From contig BCJX01000001.1 of NCBI GenBank assembly GCA_001600415.1, positions 2,799,532 through 2,863,531 of the forward strand: a stretch of 64,000 nucleotides of DNA, in the 5' to 3' direction. Shown here piece after piece: positions 1-11,512 of the stretch. Both the position numbers and the translations under genes were made by a program. A model generated the notes under the pieces. The model was not told the origin of the DNA, searched no databases, and saw nothing but the letters and a program-made list of their open reading frames with translations. Positions within the stretch are counted from its first letter, which is position 1; each line of letters starts with the position of its first letter. The stretch is from Pascua guehoae. Taxonomy: Eukaryota; Basidiomycota; Tremellomycetes; Trichosporonales; Trichosporonaceae.

Positions 1-3000
1 GTCGGGGCTGATTCCTGCAGATTGTCCGGTCGCGGTAATTGCGTCAATGTCGTTCAGAATCCCCTGCGCCTCTCTCGACTCGTTCCACAGCGCAGGCCAG
101 TCGATCTTGGAGCCACCGACAGGTGCAACAGTTGCGAGGATGTGTTCGGCGGGGTTGGCTTCCGGTGGGCAGGGAGCCCCGAGGCGGTTGAAGTAGTCGC
201 ATACAGCCGCTGCTCTCTGGCCAGTCTCACCGGCATAAACCGTCTTGCCGCCGGGGGCGAGCAGGACGACAGAGTCGAACATTTCAAAGAGGTCACCCGA
301 CGGCTGGTGGATTGTGCAGAGGACCGAAAGACCAGCGGCTTGTGCAATCTTGCGGAGGAACGTAACAATCTCGAAAGCTGCCTGGGAATCGAGACCAGAA
401 GTGGGCTCGTCGAGAAAGAGGAGGGATTCGGGACGCGCAGCGAGCTCGACGCCGATCGTCACACGCTTGCGCTCTTCGATACCCAGCCCACCAATGTCGG
501 CGTTACCAATAAGCGCATCCTGAATGGGACCCAGTTCGAGCAGTTCAATGACTTCGTCGACGTATGCGAGCTTTTCTTCGCGCGAAAAGCTTGCATCCTG
601 GCGAAGAAGAGCCGAGAACTCGAGGCATTCACGCACAGTCGCGTATGGGTCGTGAAGGTCGGCCTGCATGCAGAAGCCCGCACGGCGTCCAAACGTAGAG
701 TCGAGGGGGGCACCACCAATAGAGAACGACCCCTCGATGATGCCGCTGGTCTTGCGCTGCGAGATGACATCCAGAAGTGTGGTCTTGCCGGCACCCGACG
801 CGCCCATCAGTGCGGTAAGCTCTCCGGGTTTGACTTTGCCGCTGACGTTGTCGAGCAGTTTCTTGTCCCCGCCAGGAACCTTGACTGTGTAAGACACGTT
901 CTTGAATGTGAAGACCGAGCCGGTGGGTGCTCCTTGCTCCACTCGAGTACTGTGCCGCGTAGTGTTGACGCGCACGAGCTCGTTCTCGGCCTCTACGTGC
1001 GATTGGTAGAGCTGCAGTTCGTTCGAAGTGTCCTTCTCGTTCACGACCGGGGAAGTCGGTTTGGCACCGCGTTTAAAGATCTTGCTCGCAGATGACCCCG
1101 CGTCCGTGACGAGTAGCGAGCTTCCCCAGATGACCAAGATGGCGTACAAGACGTACATGGCCCAGATAATGCCGACGTCGCGCCAAATGTTGCCTGCGTA
1201 AAGCTTGTATTTTGTCGCAAGGTAGTCAGCGCCGGAAACGCTGCGCGAGCCCATCCCGGCGCCTGTGATGGAACATGACTGGTACGCCGCGTCGGCGTAT
1301 CCTGGGCCAGTCGGTACCATATCCATGTCGCCGCAGACAAGTGTTCGCACTCGGAATTCATTGGCGAGCAATGCCTCAAGCGCGTACGCCGTTGGCGACG
1401 CGCGGCCGAGCCATGAGATCCAACGCAGCTGGTACGGTAACGGGAGAATGTACCCCGCGGTCGTGAGAACGACGGCGAGGGCCAGGCCACCGTAGCGAAC
1501 AGCGACGGAGATGTTGGGAGACCAAGAGCCGATGGCGCGGTACATGTTGCTGATCGCCATGTACAGCGTAAAAGTCACAAACCAGAAAGTGAAGAAGTAG
1601 CGAGCGCCCGCGTTGAGGCCGACGAGGAAATAGTAGATTGCCGAGAAGATGAGCGTCTGGAAAGCGTACAGTGGCACATCGACGATCATTTGAGCGATTG
1701 TGACGGCGCCAGGGTGGTAGAAACCGAGTTTGCGGTGCTTGATCTGCAAGGGACGAGAGTGGACGGTAGCCGCCACTTCGCCAAAGCCAAAGATGACAAA
1801 GTATAGGATCGTGAAAAAGATGGCGCCGGCCGTGGTGAATGCGCCAGCGGCATTGTCCGGGGGCTTGTACGCCATTGCGCCAATGCAGGTGGCGTTGAGG
1901 ACGTTTGACAGCACGCGCACAAAAAATGTTGCCTTGTCTGCAATGGTCAAGCGGGTCTGGCGTACGCAGAGCGCGGCGACCTGTTGGAAGAAGTTGCGCT
2001 TGTAGGCTCCATGGCCTGCAAGAGGTGCCCGGCTCTCCTTGACCGCAACTCGGAACTGGTCCGTGTTGGGTGAACCTTGAGCCTCCGCCTTGTAGTCGTT
2101 GATCTCGGCCTGGAGTTTCGCAAACTCGGGACTCGCGCGGAAGTAGGCGGCCATCTCGTCGGGCGTCTGCGGGACACCAGCCCGCGTAGCCTTGCGTTCG
2201 CTCGGGCTGGTGCAAGAGGTAAGGAAATCGGCAGTGGTCTGGCGTTGTTTCTTGTGCCAGCCCTGGCCGATAAAGTATGCCTCGGCATCCGTCGTGCGGC
2301 CCGAGAACACCATGCGGCCCTCGTAAATGACGACGACACGATCAAAGCACTGGTCGTACATGTCCTGCGAAGCTTGGTAAATGGAGACAATGTTTGTGAT
2401 CCCCGTAGCCTGTCCAAGTCGCTTAACGAGGCGCAGGAAATGCAGCGCCACCGAAGCGTCCAGACCGCGTACGCAGTTGTCCCAGCTGACGAGTGCCGCG
2501 TTGGTTGTCAGCATCTCCAGCAGCGACACGCGTTTGCGCTCGCCACCGGACACGCCCCGCACAAAGCTGTTTCCAACGAGGGTCTCCTTGGTGTGCAGCA
2601 TACCGAGAGCATTGAGGAACTGATCGATGCGCTCGCTGTTGTATCCCAAACCCGACTTGACATGGGGAGCCTTCTTGAGCGTCTGGGTTGTTAGCGCGAG
2701 TCGCAAGTGCGTGAAACATAAGCGGGTTTGGAGCTCACCAGGTCCGTGTCCAGAGTTTGGCCGACTGTGAGGATGGGCATGTGAATGTCCTCCTCGTTGT
2801 TAAAGACAAAGTCGCCCGCAAAAGCCTTGGCATCGTTGCCGTGGATGGTGCCCCATTGAACGTCGCCATCAATACCCGCGAACGTCGACTTGTCGTTGGC
2901 AAGTGCACGGACTGTACGTCAGCCACTGGTACAGCGATCGGGTGAGGTGAATACGCCGGCCGCACGTGCACACCACTGAGCACAGCCACAACACCAATAC

Positions 3001-3564
3001 CGTTGCGCCAGAGCACACCACTCTGTAGCGGTTACAACCTCTGTGACACTCACGCAGTGTGGAGCAACCCGAACCGGGGCGTCCAAGAACAAGCATACTC
3101 TCGCCTGGGCGGCACAGTCCATAGAAGTCGCCTGTGTGTCAGCGCCCAACATCTTAATTTGCGTCTCGATACACACTGATTATCGCGCGTTTGGGGCCAC
3201 TCTTGATACCCGCAAATCGCTTGAACAGGGAGATGATGTCCCACATTTTGAGCGCAGCAATTTCAAAGCTCTCAACGCTGCGCTGTGTCGTCCCGCTCCC
3301 GTACACGGTCATGTTCTCGAACGCGACGCCAATGTCGTGGAACCCAGACTCTGGGACTGGAAAGCCGTCGGCGGCTGTAACGCCCTTCTCGGGGTCACCA
3401 GCGGGGTTTGGGGCTGTGTTAGGTCCAGAGCTCCCTTTCTTGCGGGACGCGTGCTCAGTGGGCTCCGGGGTGTTGATACGTGTCTCATTGTCGTAGTCCG
3501 AGGCAGTTGTCGTCGAGTCGGCCCCGGCATCTTTGACACCGTCCTGGGGTAGAGGCGACGCCAT
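1..3564 (-). CDS. PDR-type (ABCG full-size) ABC exporter, 3' end beyond the window
   Basis: ATP-driven plasma-membrane drug or lipid exporter of the pleiotropic drug resistance family, in (NBD-TMD)2 order. The start is the ATG at 3564 (MASPLPQ), followed by a long polar N-terminus. Introns interrupt the first 900 bases. From about 2676 leftward one frame stays open to the window edge. NBD1 has the family's degenerate Walker A GRPGSGCST (around residue 150), signature VSGGERKRV and Walker B-like WDNCVRGLDAS. Hydrophobic TMD1 spans about 2000-1100. NBD2 has a canonical Walker A GASGAGKTT (about 780-810) and a degenerate signature GLGIEERKRV (about 450-500), followed by LFLDEPTSGLD. This asymmetry is normal for PDR pumps. 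TMD2 lies outside the window. Substrate unknown. A zinc-cluster regulator lies downstream on the same strand. Confidence 0.95.
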
Positions 3565-4547
3565 GGGGATGTCGTCTGATGATGTCGGATGCAGTGCAGA
3601 AGCAATAGCACTCGGTACACTGGTGAGAAGGGGATTGATATCTAGAGAATTGGATGGATACTACCTCTGTTACCTTGCAGAATTTATATATTCATGGGAT
3701 TGTGGATGACGGTGGTGGTGTTGCGGCGTTTACATGGGTGCGGAGCCCGCACCGAGCGGAGACCGCACAGTGCGGCCACCGCACCGGCCGTAGAGTAATT
3801 TCCAACTGCCAGCCCGCCAGTGTCGTAGAGAAACAAGGAAGCACTATAGTTGGCTGACGTGAGCCTACGTCGCGGCCGTATTGGATGCACGACCACAATG
3901 ATTGTGTGCTAACAACTGCGCAGTTGTTGCTGACACATTGTGTACGTTTGCCTGGCTGATAACCACGCCATCTTCCGTGTGAATTGACGCGGCATTGGCC
4001 GTTCCAGCGTGAAATTCGGTGACAGGACGTTCAGCTGTGAAGAAAAGTGAATACCCGTTGGGGAGAGAAGAACAAAGTACGACCGAATGGTATCGTGTAA
4101 CCACTCCCAAACTGCACACCAACTCACCTACTGTCAATGACAATTCTCAGGGTCAGTCAGGTTGTCACCGCCAGGGTCGCCGGAGAGGCCGACCGAGTTA
4201 AGTGATGGGGGACGATAAGATTGCGGCGTTTTCATTTCATGGGGGCAGAGGTGGTTCGTCAGCTGGATGGCGATACAAAGAGTTGGCAGCGACTAGCAGC
4301 ACAATGCACCATGAGCGCTGTCTGAGTATCAATGACTTACTAAGAGAAAATACATATGTAGACTACAGGCACAATGTCTCCAGCAACCCTTACCGCAGCG
4401 TACTTCAGGACATGTAGGTAATTGTTCGACCAAGTTTCGGAGGCGCTGTCTGCCACACACAATGAGGACCCAGCTACAACGCGAGCTGGCCAAACTGGCC
4501 GTTATCGGGGATTAACAGGCGCCTGATTCTGTTAGCGCACACGTGCG
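3565..4547. other. Intergenic: PDR promoter and TF1 3' region
   Basis: No open frame here resembles a gene. The bases just left of 3640 form the 5' leader of the ABC exporter. The rest is AT-richer than the flanking genes. Confidence 0.6.
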
Positions 4548-6740
4548 TCACACAGGTGATAAAGCCCGCACGCACCATATGTCGTCGTCGGGCGCTGGGA
4601 AGAGCGTCTCAAGCAGGGGCACTGGCACCTGCGTATCTGCCAGGGGCGGCAGCTGGGTACTCAGGGGGCTAATATGCGGCTGTGGGGCAGGCACGGGAAC
4701 GTGCCGCCAGAGATGGTCGTGGATGATCTGCGACGTGCTCATCACCGTCCACTCGGGTGCGAGGCCGGCTGGATCCATGGATGCGGCATCTGCTTGAGAT
4801 GCGGCCAGAGCGCGGTCGCCGCTACTCGTACCGTCAAGCATGTGTTTTGACAGGCGGAACAGGTATGCCGCCATGTCATCGTTGCTCCTTGTAGCCCTCT
4901 CGGTGGCAGTATGGATGGAGGTCAAGGTGGAGAGGGCACGCACGCGCAATTCGGGTGACATTGCGCTCATGTTCTGGGGGTCAGATGACTGACGAAGGGA
5001 GGATGCTTGACTCACCCGCACAAGCCACACCATGCTGATGACCAGCGCGACCCAGACGAGGTTGAAGCAGTAGGGGAGGTGGTCATGCTCCACAAAGTCG
5101 GACTGAAAGACGTCTCCAATGGCGAGTGCGGCGTCAACGCACTGCGTGAACGCGATGGCCATCTCGGTCGCGTCTGCCGTGTCCGAAACGTGTTGGGAAC
5201 TGCTGGGTTGCAATGCGTAGAAGAGCCGGTACTCTCTGAGATGGAAGTTGAACAGCGAATCAAATACTTTGATGACTGATACTTGTGCGTCGTCGAACCC
5301 GTTCTCGGCTGAATGTCAACACCTGTCTCTCTGCCAGGTCACACATACCGGCTCGCAGGAGCCATTTACCCCGCCAGCGACGCCAGTCTGCCTCGAGCAG
5401 CGAATGGACGGTCAGAGACGAGGGGTTGCTGAATGTACCCATCAGTAGCTCTTGGTAGCGACAGGACAAGCGGACAAACAAAAGCCATGGGATGAGCGTT
5501 GACTGTCCTGGACACGCGTACGGACACGCGTCGATGCCCCATTCGGCTGGGTCGTCTTCACCGTCGTCGACGACCATGCGTGGAAGCGAAAGATGGATAG
5601 ACATGCTGGGTTGTTTAGTCATATGTGGCATGCCGATGCTTACTGGTAGTCGGCGACAACAAGACCTGGGTATCAGTAACAGTACAGACTCAGACGCATG
5701 GCCTCCCTGACTCACTCAACCACGTCCTCTCCGGGTTGAGCACCTCCCTAGCTGCTTGCTCTTCAGTGGGCAGCGGGCGCGGCCCACGAACATTCAACTT
5801 TAGCTCATAAGCCATGCGTACTGCATAACCTATACGGCGGTAAGCGGACTGGTCGTCGACCTTGCGCCAGTGCGTGAGGATGATAATAGCCTGGATCACC
5901 TCGATTGCGAGCAACCCAGACTCCATAGCTTGGCCGAGGAGGCGGTTCGCCTGCCGAAGGCAAGAAGCATACTGATGTGGCCGAATCACTTTGGCCGTGA
6001 CAGTGAGAACGGTCGTGAATAGGAGTGTGGAGCGCGAAGCGCACACAGAAGCCGTATGCAGAACAGGGTCAAGCACACAGATACCCCTGTTCAGGTGTGC
6101 AAAGTAGCTATGCTGTCAGTGAAATTGTCTGCCAACACACATACTAAGCAAACAGCTCGGAGACATCGCAATCGCTAAACAGATCGAGCACGTCGCCATC
6201 AATAATACTGGGGAGTGCGGTGTCGGTATCTATGCTGCTCTGGCGTCGGCACATGGATAGGCGCAGGGAGGCTGCACGGTCAGTGAACACGGAGTGGCAC
6301 GCGTGCTCACCAGGATGCGTATGGGCGCTTGGACGTTCGGACCATTCAGATAGTCGGGCGGTAGGCGTCTGTCGTTGTGGCATTACATTGTTCAGCCGTG
6401 GGAGTTGCCGGCTGTCCGCGGTAGTGGTGTGAAGGCCGGGTGACGATTGTGAGGGCGATGAGCGTTTCCGCTTGTTACCCCGATTGTGCTGCTTGTACTC
6501 GCAGACGAGTTTCTGCGACACACAGCGACGGCACGTGGTCTGTGTGTCGGGCGTGTCGCACCGTCGCTGGCGAGGGAGGTAAGCACATGTGAAAGGCCAA
6601 GTGAGGTGGCGGACAAACCTTTGAAGCGCGGCATGCCAGACAACTAATCTTGCTTGAAAGGTTAGAGGATTGGTTGATAACACTGACTCCATGCATACAT
6701 ACCTTGGGGGAATATCTGGTGGTCTCTGTGACTGTCCCAT
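4548..6740 (-). CDS. Zn2Cys6 fungal transcription factor (TF1)
   Basis: DNA-binding regulator of the GAL4-type zinc binuclear cluster class, nuclear. The ATG at 6740 opens MGQSQRPPDIPP. Removing two short introns gives SCLACRASK joined to RRCDTPDTQTTCRRCVSQKLVC, read as two exon pieces. That is C-x2-C-x6-C-x8-C-x2-C-x6-C, a complete six-cysteine cluster followed by a basic KRKR stretch. The middle part (about 6076-5690) holds a fungal-specific transcription factor domain with QANRLLGQAMESGLLAIEVI and GYAVRMAYELKLNVRGP. The last exon ends at 4548. It is clearly paralogous to the factor at 11513-13842, with introns at the same two places around the zinc cluster. Targets are unknown; the adjacent exporter and peroxygenase are candidates by position only. 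Confidence 0.9.
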
Positions 6741-7655
6741 GTCCTAAATGAATGCCAGTTGGGCGCTTGATGAGCTTGGTACTGTCAACAAACGGACGAT
6801 CGTGAACAATGGTGTAAACCCGAAATCAGGTGGAGCGTGCGGGGAGCCGTGATGGCCGCAATGCCGCACCACAAGAGCCCGAATCGCCGCACCCAATCGG
6901 TCACGTGTCACCCAGCCGCCCTTCACCATGCTTTGTCACCATCAGATGGACGCCAAGACCTGTTGATCCTGTCCTTGCATAATAAAGGGACACCGACCAA
7001 CCCCATCCTCATCCTGGGTGCATTGCGAAGACGCCGGGGAGGCCCGTACCAGGTCCCTGGACGGGGAACCGTGACACAGCCAAACCCAGTAGTCCGGAAC
7101 ATGAACCGGAAACCGTCGTGACATAAACCAGCCACAAATCGTTTCAACTTGAGCAATGGAATGGATGTTCAGTGTGATTTAGTTCGGTGGGCCATGGAAG
7201 ACCTTAGTCTCGGCTATTGGCAATAGTTCCGATCATTTAACTGGAGACTATTGCCTCCTATAGACAATGCAGCACATAGTTCCCATTTGCCCATCACGCA
7301 GTGGGACAGGTCCATACCGAATGTGGCTCGGTTGTATGTATTACAGTCACGCATGTCACCATGTCACCTGGGTTGTACAGTAGGTATTACAGTAACGCAC
7401 GTCACAGCCTTACATGGGGTGGGGCTACGCTACACCACCAGCCGGCGAAACCTTCGCAACAGGCCCGAAGGTGCCAATCACAGCCCCGGCAATTGTCTGA
7501 AGGAGAGTTGCATGATGCAAATACTACTATTCACGGGAGGTAGAATAAAACGCGAGACGAAAATGTCCAGAAAGGGAGAGTGTAAGGTTTAAAACCAATG
7601 TCCAACCCGCTGCGGGGGATAGGAGGGCGAGGCCAAGGAGGGTTATGTGAGTGGC
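6741..7655. other. Intergenic: TF1 promoter and peroxygenase 3' region
   Basis: No supported gene. The only structure I see is an imperfect direct repeat at 7338-7405, listed separately. Confidence 0.5.
7338..7405. repeat. Imperfect direct repeat, 22 nt twice
   Basis: Copies at 7338-7359 and 7384-7405 share the core GTATTACAGT and differ at two positions (11 and 16), with a 46-nt period. It lies between the peroxygenase terminator side and the TF1 promoter. It could be a paired binding site, or chance. Confidence 0.5.
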
Positions 7656-9137
7656 TTAGCAGTTGAAGCCAGTGTTACCACCGAGCGACAAGCCGCCCAT
7701 CAGGTTGCGGAGCCATCCGGGGAGAATGCCATCAATGAATGTCGACTTGAACTGGCATCCTGCGTCACCGATGGTGCTGCCGGCGCCACCGGTGGAAAGA
7801 ATGTTCCAGAACTTGGCGAGTGAGCCGATGGTGGGGATGGGGAGCCAAAGGCCAAAGAGCGACCAGCCGGGGGTAGGGTAACCGCTGGTGTCGATGGGAG
7901 AGGCAACCCAGACGACCGCACCCCACGCAAGCATCTCGGCAATGGTGACGGGGATCTTGCGGCGCTGCCATCCTGGAGGGAAACGCTCGTAGTAGAACCA
8001 CGACTCGATCATCTGGGGCGTAAAGCTCTTCGAGTCGCCGCGAAGCGCCTCGTGCGTAAAGCCCGACTCTGCGTAGGCAACAATCATGCGCCACGGGTTA
8101 AAGTCGCCCTGGTTGTTGTTGTGCACAGTGTTCTTCCACGCGCGGTAACGGCCAGCAGCGAGAGCCTTGACGTTGACCTGGCCGCCACCCTGGTTGACAA
8201 TCTCCGACAGGAACGTGCGGTAGAGGTCCCTGTCGAGGCTCCAGACGTTGCCGAGGTGGTGGTCCTTGCGGGTGACGGACGCGTCGCCCTCAAGGACGCC
8301 ATGCTCGCCAATACCGGTACCGAGGTGGTTGGGCATCGGGTTGCCGTAGACGTCCTTGTTGGTGCCAATCGAGAGTGTCATGTGGACCGGGTCGCCCTTG
8401 AAAATAAACGAAAGAGTTCCCAGGAGCAAGCACATGTCCGGGGAAAGCGAGAGAGCCTGCCACGTGCCCACAAGGAGCTGCAGAGGCGAGACAATTCCCG
8501 ACCGCGGCAAGTAACCGTGGTTTGCGGCGGTGTTGAGGCCAGGGCAAGGGCCACGGGTCTGGCCGTGCGTGGGGGGAATCCACGGGTGCTTCTCGTTCTC
8601 CGCCGGCCCCCAGCCGAGGTTGTTGTCGTAGTCTGTCGTGATGGAAGGCAGCTGGAAGTCGTTCCAGTCAAGCTGACGGCGGGTGTGGTTGCTGACAGAG
8701 GCACCCCGGGCAACATTGCCGGTCGTGTACGAAGGGGGGAAGTCACGGTAAACGCCCATGTCGGCCGCCGGCCAAATGTCCGACGAGCCATCCTTGCTGG
8801 AGCCGAGACCATAGGCCGAGTAGATGCTCGAGTCACTGAGCTGGTCGCGCGGTGTGTTGATGAGCTGGGCGCCGGGGATATTGACGCCAGAGAGCTGCTT
8901 CATGGCGTCCTGGAACTGCTTGGTGACCTCGGTGATTTGGGCCGCGTTCATGGCCGGTGCGCCAAGCTGCGACTTGAGCTGGTTGATGCCCTGGTTAATG
9001 CTGTCAAACAGCCCGCGCTCGTCAATGTTGCCGTTCTTGTCCATCATGCCGTTCTTGACCAGTTCGGCCATGAATGGGAAGGCGGACGCCGTCGAGGCCG
9101 CGGTGGCGACCACGCCGAGGAGGGTCGTGACCTTCAT
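7656..9137 (-). CDS. Secreted heme-thiolate peroxidase / unspecific peroxygenase-like
   Basis: Chloroperoxidase-family (PF01328 type) extracellular enzyme that uses hydrogen peroxide to oxygenate or oxidise organic substrates. It is a single exon of 493 residues. The first ~19 residues (MKVTTLLGVVATAASTASA) form a signal peptide. The heme-thiolate motif PCPGLNTAANHG places the axial cysteine at residue 198. EGDASVTR (283-290) matches the EGD form of the acid motif. Arg350 and Glu357 (in WRMIVAYAES) have the seven-residue Arg-Glu spacing of the catalytic pair in long UPOs. So the PCP-EGD-R-E set is present. The roughly 175 residues between the signal peptide and the PCP motif exceed what I recall for characterised long UPOs. 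Hydrophobic stretches (about 400-445) follow the catalytic core. Being intronless, it differs from its neighbours. Confidence 0.92.
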   Translation of the reverse strand: MKVTTLLGVVATAASTASAFPFMAELVKNGMMDKNGNIDERGLFDSINQGINQLKSQLGAPAMNAAQITEVTKQFQDAMKQLSGVNIPGAQLINTPRDQLSDSSIYSAYGLGSSKDGSSDIWPAADMGVYRDFPPSYTTGNVARGASVSNHTRRQLDWNDFQLPSITTDYDNNLGWGPAENEKHPWIPPTHGQTRGPCPGLNTAANHGYLPRSGIVSPLQLLVGTWQALSLSPDMCLLLGTLSFIFKGDPVHMTLSIGTNKDVYGNPMPNHLGTGIGEHGVLEGDASVTRKDHHLGNVWSLDRDLYRTFLSEIVNQGGGQVNVKALAAGRYRAWKNTVHNNNQGDFNPWRMIVAYAESGFTHEALRGDSKSFTPQMIESWFYYERFPPGWQRRKIPVTIAEMLAWGAVVWVASPIDTSGYPTPGWSLFGLWLPIPTIGSLAKFWNILSTGGAGSTIGDAGCQFKSTFIDGILPGWLRNLMGGLSLGGNTGFNC

Positions 9138-11512
9138 GGTGAAGTCAAAAGAGTGTCGGGTGAAAGAGTGTCGAGGTCGGGACTTGAAGCTTGGGGGGAA
9201 CGAAGCTCATGATCGCTGTCCTTTTATCTTCTTCGAATGTTTACTGGTTTAGGTGATTGTGCTATTTTCGCACCACCCCGTTTTCTCTGCCTCTCCCTAC
9301 TCGTAAGTCGCCCCTGTCCCGCTTTCTGCAATCAATACTCGTAGTGGACCCGAAAGTCCTTCCCCGAGCTCATTCAGCGCTTAGCGGGTGAGGATCCGTC
9401 GGCATTCGGTCGACCTACATTCACACTCCATCGCTTTGCTGTTGGACGATATCAACACCCTGTCCCGCCTTCTACTAGCAACTTTTGAGAACCTCGTGTA
9501 GGACTCGCCAAGGGCCTTGCCTCCCCGCGACCACAATGGCTGCCCTTTTCCTTTGGCCTGCAGTGGTCAGTACCAGTACCGGGCTGTCCAGAAATGGATT
9601 GTCCGCTATTTGGGATCGGTCTATCTCATGAGTGTAAGGGGTGGGTCGTCCCGCCTACGTATTGCCGTGTTGCGGGTGATGGCGAAAGCTGTGCAAATTA
9701 CGGGGCCCAGTGACAACGTAGTCATTTGTTAGACAGTGAGTGAGTGCCACAGTGGAATATGCGCAGGCTAGGCGACGATCAGCAATGCGGCTCTCTCCGC
9801 CATGCCGTCAACCAGTTACCAACGGCCTAAATAAGTGGAAACGTGAAACGTTCCAGTTTTGAGGAATGCCGGAAATGACGCGGGCTATGACTATCCCGAG
9901 ACAATTCGACGCGTGTAAACGCGTCGAACCCACAGGTCTAACCACCCCCGTGGTGGGTAAGGTACCCGCGCCCGCCCTGGGTCTCGCCACTCCTGTAACT
10001 GCGGAAGTTTCGAAATGCCTCAGGTAACATGCCCCAATAAGGACAGAATTTTTTGTCACGAGCGGCTCCGGTGAATAAGGATTGATGTGTCACGGAGTTA
10101 GTGGTTTTGCTAGCGAGACAGAGCCCAAGGTGGGGATGGAGAGGACAGGGCTCGGACGACCCGGAGGTAGAACGGCAGCATCTCGGACCGAGGGTCGGAT
10201 GCATGTCCCGTTAAGGGACCAAATGCCACTATACCTTTCGTCATCACGCGCTAGATTCTTGACGACAGCCACACCTTCCTTGACGACCGCCATATTCATC
10301 ACCATCCATTGCGACACACAGGTCCCCGAGTGCCTCGATGTCCATTGCCCGACATGCAGCACGACCCTCCCAAACCACTCGTCGGGTCGTACAAGGTTTC
10401 ACCAGGCCAGGAAAGTGTAACGTTCCATAGATCAGGGAGGCATGCGGGACCGCTCCCATGCACTCCGTTTTCACTACTGGAACGGGGGGCTCGGTCAAGT
10501 TTGACCGAGTGTCTCATGCGGCATGTGGCCGTATAACGTCCGTGGTCTAAGGTGGTTGAAGCGTGGCAGACATTGCACCTCGGGTGCGTGTGTGTGTGTG
10601 TTCTTATTCCCGTGACCATTGGTGTATTGCTTTTCTCAATCCGGTGTGGTTCTTTGGGGTAAGGGCGCAGACTCGTCTAGGGAGGACACTACTGCTCATG
10701 GCCTCCAAGGATATTGCACGCAGGGTTCGACTGTCCCGTGCGGTATCGGACTTGTAGTATCCCGAGGCGCATAGGAGTGCATGCTGGAAAACACAACGGT
10801 AGAGTCGGTTATTGAGTCTCCCCTCCACCGGAGCAACTTGCTTCCAGCCACCAGCCACGTCAATAACATGAGACTTGGTTGGTTGCAAGACAAGGAGCGT
10901 CGAGTCTCTTGACTCCAATCGCCTATCAGAAATTGTGTCAGGCCGTCAACAAAGAAGAAATCATACTCGAGAATATTGTAGTTGCTACAGTAGTTGGGTT
11001 GATGTGTTTGAAAGAGGGGCATGTTTGCTTCCGAGCATCTGGGTACTGCCATGGCCTGGAACACCAATATCCTGGGTACGTAATGATGATCTTTTCACGG
11101 CACGTGACTCTTTAAATACCAGGGGGGTTAAATAAATTGACCCACGTGGATCACTCCAAAACGGATCTTCGGCCGGTTATCCGGGCATCACACCGTGGAT
11201 CCGCGGACATCGCTTCGGCCATCCGACCGATCCCCGGGAAAAGCACAAACGTACATTTTTAGTCCGTTCGAATGCAGAATTGGCACCATATGGTCCGCTT
11301 TCTCGGGCCTGCATACGCACTTGCGGGACTGTGTCCCAAGCATCACATGGTGGGGGAAAGTGGAGGCACTCATACATATTGTCTCGGTCAACAAGTCACC
11401 GCTGACTACCTCACCGGTCACCGTTGCTCACCGCCCATCAAACCTTGCCGTTGTTAATCCGCAGGTCCTTGAGCCCAGCCAGCCAACCCATGGCATACCA
11501 GCTAGCCGGAAC
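9138..11512. other. Gene-poor 2.4 kb: peroxygenase promoter and TF2 upstream region
   Basis: All open frames are short and look like noise. The peroxygenase leader holds a TATA-like GATAAAAG on the minus strand near 9221-9231. A short (GT)n run lies near 10588. I see no tRNA or transposon protein. Confidence 0.5.

Noticed and set aside
8052..9212. 386-codon open frame on the plus strand
   Set aside because: It is antisense to the peroxygenase. The high GC3 coding bias of the real gene keeps the complementary frame open; the translation is Arg/Val-rich with no domain.
11255..11300. TTCGAATGC motif resembling a tRNA T-loop
   Set aside because: No pairing T stem, acceptor stem or D arm can be drawn around it.
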